A DNA stretch of 64,000 bases, taken from NCBI GenBank assembly GCA_018335795.1, contig JAGXRP010000036.1, positions 1-64,000 on the forward strand. The letters are read 5' to 3'. Numbering within the stretch: position 1 is the first letter of the stretch; each line of letters opens with the position of its first letter. This document shows, one piece after another, positions 62,136 through 64,000 of this stretch. This DNA comes from Desulfobulbaceae bacterium. GTDB lineage: Bacteria; Bacteroidota; Ignavibacteria; Kapaibacteriales; UBA2268. Below the pieces are notes generated by a model. The model did no database searches and was not told the DNA's origin. It saw nothing but the letters and a program-made list of their open reading frames with translations. The translations under genes and the position numbers were made by a program.

Positions 62136-62180
62136 AAAATGAATCAATAGGAAACATTCTTTATTGATTCATTTTTTTTT
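62136..62180 (+). terminator. terminator of the cytochrome locus
   Basis: AAAATGAATCAATA (62136-62149) pairs exactly with TATTGATTCATTTT (62162-62175), followed by T residues. It directly abuts the convergent GT2 stop at 62181. Confidence 0.88.
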
Positions 62181-63296
62181 CTATTTTCCGAAAACTTGCC
62201 CTTTCCACACAATTTTTTTGTCTATCAACATCGGCGGTATAATCAATTCGATTAGCATGAAATATAGAATTGATGAAAGTATTCTACTCTGAAGATGCTC
62301 GTGTTTTAGTTTGCCGATTGAAGTCATAATAAGAGAGAAATCGCCGAAAAGCCTTACAAAAAGCACTGCTAATATCCAAATCAGATTTACTGAAAATATA
62401 CCGATAATTAATGCAGCCCAAATTAATACAGAGCTTAAAACAAAAACAGGCGCAACCCAACCCAAACCCAAACCTCCAATTGCCCATCTTCGATGTTGCG
62501 AAATATATTCGGCGAATGTTATGCAGGGTAGAGTTGTCACACTTGATTCGGAACTACAAGGATAATGAACCTTATATCCTGACTTATGAACTGCTTGAAT
62601 CAAAGCCAAATCCTCTGTTACAGAGAATTTGATATTTTCATAGCCGCCTACTTCATCATAAACACTTCGTCGAATACTCAAATTATTGCCAAAACAGCCC
62701 AGAGGTTTGCCCAGAGCAAGTCCTGCACTTGCCATTGTGTGCATATAAATCCATTCGATAGCTTGAATTTTTTCAAATTCACTATTATGCTTAACCATAG
62801 TAAAAGCAGCAACGAGCCCAACCTCAACATCGGAAAAATATCCAGAAATTGATTTAAGCCAAGTTTTGGGTACAACGCAATCAGCATCAGTCATCATGAC
62901 TATTTCACCCTTTGATTCTAATATACCTCTATGCAATGCTCCGGGCTTACCTTTCAAATTGGGGTTCGAAGTGGCTTCGCTAATCTCAACAATTTTGAGA
63001 TTACTATAAAGCTGTAAAAGCCGCCTTAAAATTTCCCCCGTTTTATCTGTCGAGCGATCATTAACTGCAATAATTTCAAATTTGTCAATCGGGTAATCAG
63101 TTTCCATAAGGGAATGTATGCAAGTTTCGATATTGTTTTCTTCATTTCTCGATGGGACAATGACTGAAACAAAAGGGGTAAATTCTTGAGAAAGCTTAAT
63201 ATTCTGAATTTGTTTTGATTTTAGCGAACCGGCAAACATAATCGCAGAGCGAAGGAAATAGACTACAATGGCGATAATGACAACATATAAAAGCAT
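62181..63296 (-). CDS. membrane glycosyltransferase family 2 (processive type)
   Basis: The 371-residue protein has an N-terminal helix (MLLYVVIIAIVVYFLRSAIMFAG). A GT-A core follows: VSVIVPSRNEENNIETCIHSL, VNDRSTDKTGEI, MMTDADCVV (DxD) and VTEDLALIQAVH (ED). The QHRRW motif near residue 270 is the QxxRW signature of processive and lipid-linked GT2 enzymes. Three C-terminal helices complete it. It may build a surface polysaccharide or glycolipid; the product is unknown. Confidence 0.88.
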   Translation of the reverse strand: MLLYVVIIAIVVYFLRSAIMFAGSLKSKQIQNIKLSQEFTPFVSVIVPSRNEENNIETCIHSLMETDYPIDKFEIIAVNDRSTDKTGEILRRLLQLYSNLKIVEISEATSNPNLKGKPGALHRGILESKGEIVMMTDADCVVPKTWLKSISGYFSDVEVGLVAAFTMVKHNSEFEKIQAIEWIYMHTMASAGLALGKPLGCFGNNLSIRRSVYDEVGGYENIKFSVTEDLALIQAVHKSGYKVHYPCSSESSVTTLPCITFAEYISQHRRWAIGGLGLGWVAPVFVLSSVLIWAALIIGIFSVNLIWILAVLFVRLFGDFSLIMTSIGKLKHEHLQSRILSSILYFMLIELIIPPMLIDKKIVWKGQVFGK

Positions 63297-63376
63297 TTAA
63301 CACCTACATTCAACAATTTGGTTGAAAAAACGTTTACTTTCACTTCTATGTCGTTTTTACCAATATATAATTTCAA

Positions 63377-64000
63377 TTGAAAAACAGGAACGTTGATTTA
63401 GTTAACGGCAACATTGATTCATCATTGCGCGAATATGCTCTGCCACTTGCTTTAAGTTTCATCATACACATGGTCTATTCATGGGTGGATTTGTTCTTTG
63501 TTAGTAGGCTCGGGGCGTCGGCGGTTGCAGCATTAGGTATTAGCGAACGAATCTGGTTTTTTACATTTGCCATTGGCAGCGGATTTGCAATAGGTACCTC
63601 AATTATTGTAGCTCGACGAGTTGGTGAGGGAAACTTTGACAAAGCAGGTGAAACATCTGTTCAGGGGTTACTTTACATGTTTTCATTCGGCATATTGCTT
63701 GCAATCCTCCTTTTTGTCAATTTAGACCCGATTTTAAATCTTCTTGGTATAAGTGGTGAAGTAAAAGTTCTGTCAAAACGTTACTTCGAAGCATTGTTTT
63801 GGGGTATTCCGTTCAACTTCTTGATTTTTCAAATCAATGCTTTAATTCGGGCTTCGGGAAACACATTTTATCCGATGTTGATTTTGATTACTGCAAATGT
63901 GCTTAATTTCATTTTCACACCTTTATTAGTATTCGGTATAGGACCATTTCCCCGACTTGAAATTTATGGTGCAGGCATTGGAACAAGTATAGCCCAGATA
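63377..64000 (+). CDS. MATE-family efflux transporter (N-terminal part, cut by window edge)
   Basis: A frame from a TTG at 63377 stays open to the window end (208 codons); the first stop upstream is at 63368. It reads MKNRNVDLVNGNIDSSLRE, then YALPLALSFIIHMVYSWVDL, FFVSRLGASAVAALGISERI and GFAIGTSIIVARRVGEGNFD, the usual opening helices of MATE (NorM/DinF-type) transporters. Helix and loop features such as IPFNFLIFQINALIRASGNT continue the pattern. MATE proteins export drugs or metabolites by Na+ or H+ exchange. No Shine-Dalgarno site is clear. The C-terminal half lies outside the window. Confidence 0.9.
   Translation, partial: MKNRNVDLVNGNIDSSLREYALPLALSFIIHMVYSWVDLFFVSRLGASAVAALGISERIWFFTFAIGSGFAIGTSIIVARRVGEGNFDKAGETSVQGLLYMFSFGILLAILLFVNLDPILNLLGISGEVKVLSKRYFEALFWGIPFNFLIFQINALIRASGNTFYPMLILITANVLNFIFTPLLVFGIGPFPRLEIYGAGIGTSIAQI

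Overview
The window is an AT-rich, densely coded piece of a bacterial chromosome with no phage, transposase or CRISPR genes that I can see. It most likely comes from the Bacteroidota/Chlorobiota/Ignavibacteria/Kapabacteria (FCB) branch. The evidence is indirect. Several large secreted proteins end in type IX secretion (T9SS) style C-terminal sorting domains. Bacteroidota-type promoters (TTTG, 18-19 bases, TAnnTTTG) lie upstream of a tRNA, murI and a cytochrome gene. Many genes lack a clear Shine-Dalgarno site, and TTG/GTG starts are common. No rRNA or ribosomal protein gene is present, so the species cannot be fixed.

Layout. 1-7.3 kb: two divergent secreted multidomain proteins, the first cut by the window edge. 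7.3-10.5 kb (minus): yihY-type membrane protein, lipoprotein msrB, an unknown gene and trhO. 10.6-16.6 kb (plus): an overlapping run of Ig-like lipoprotein, trkH, trkA and a PD40 beta-propeller protein. 16.6-23.1 kb (minus): a T9SS subtilase, an EtfD/HdrD-like membrane Fe-S oxidoreductase, and dnaA. 23.7-32.7 kb: a Ycf48-like secreted protein, a glycosyltransferase and an EamA exporter, fabA overlapping kdsD, a RodZ-like protein, a DUF2279 protein and a GT2. 32.8-42.9 kb: a long plus-strand run of a giant acyl-CoA dehydratase activase, acylphosphatase, patatin with an outer-membrane barrel, a LOG-like protein, a J-domain protein, a membrane rhodanese and a sigma-54 activator. 42.9-51.4 kb: murI, a 2073-residue repeat protein, mrp and nfu. 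51.4-53.6 kb: tRNA-Val and tRNA-Leu enclose a single secreted-protein gene flanked by exact 41-bp inverted repeats and several other palindromic intergenic repeats. 53.7-55.9 kb (minus): VOC protein, methyltransferase, glycosyltransferase.

56.2-62.1 kb holds the most interesting system: an apparently dedicated electron-transfer locus. It encodes a hexaheme lipoprotein with a collagen-like linker, a barrel-like protein carrying one N-terminal heme motif, a Tat-type Rieske protein, a monoheme cytochrome c, a 13-heme membrane-anchored cytochrome and an overlapping cytochrome b. Its first five genes have good Shine-Dalgarno sites, and a consensus promoter and clear terminators mark its units. It could connect the quinone pool through the periplasm to the outer membrane. 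The direction of electron flow and the substrate cannot be read from the sequence. The window ends with a processive-type GT2 and the start of a MATE transporter.
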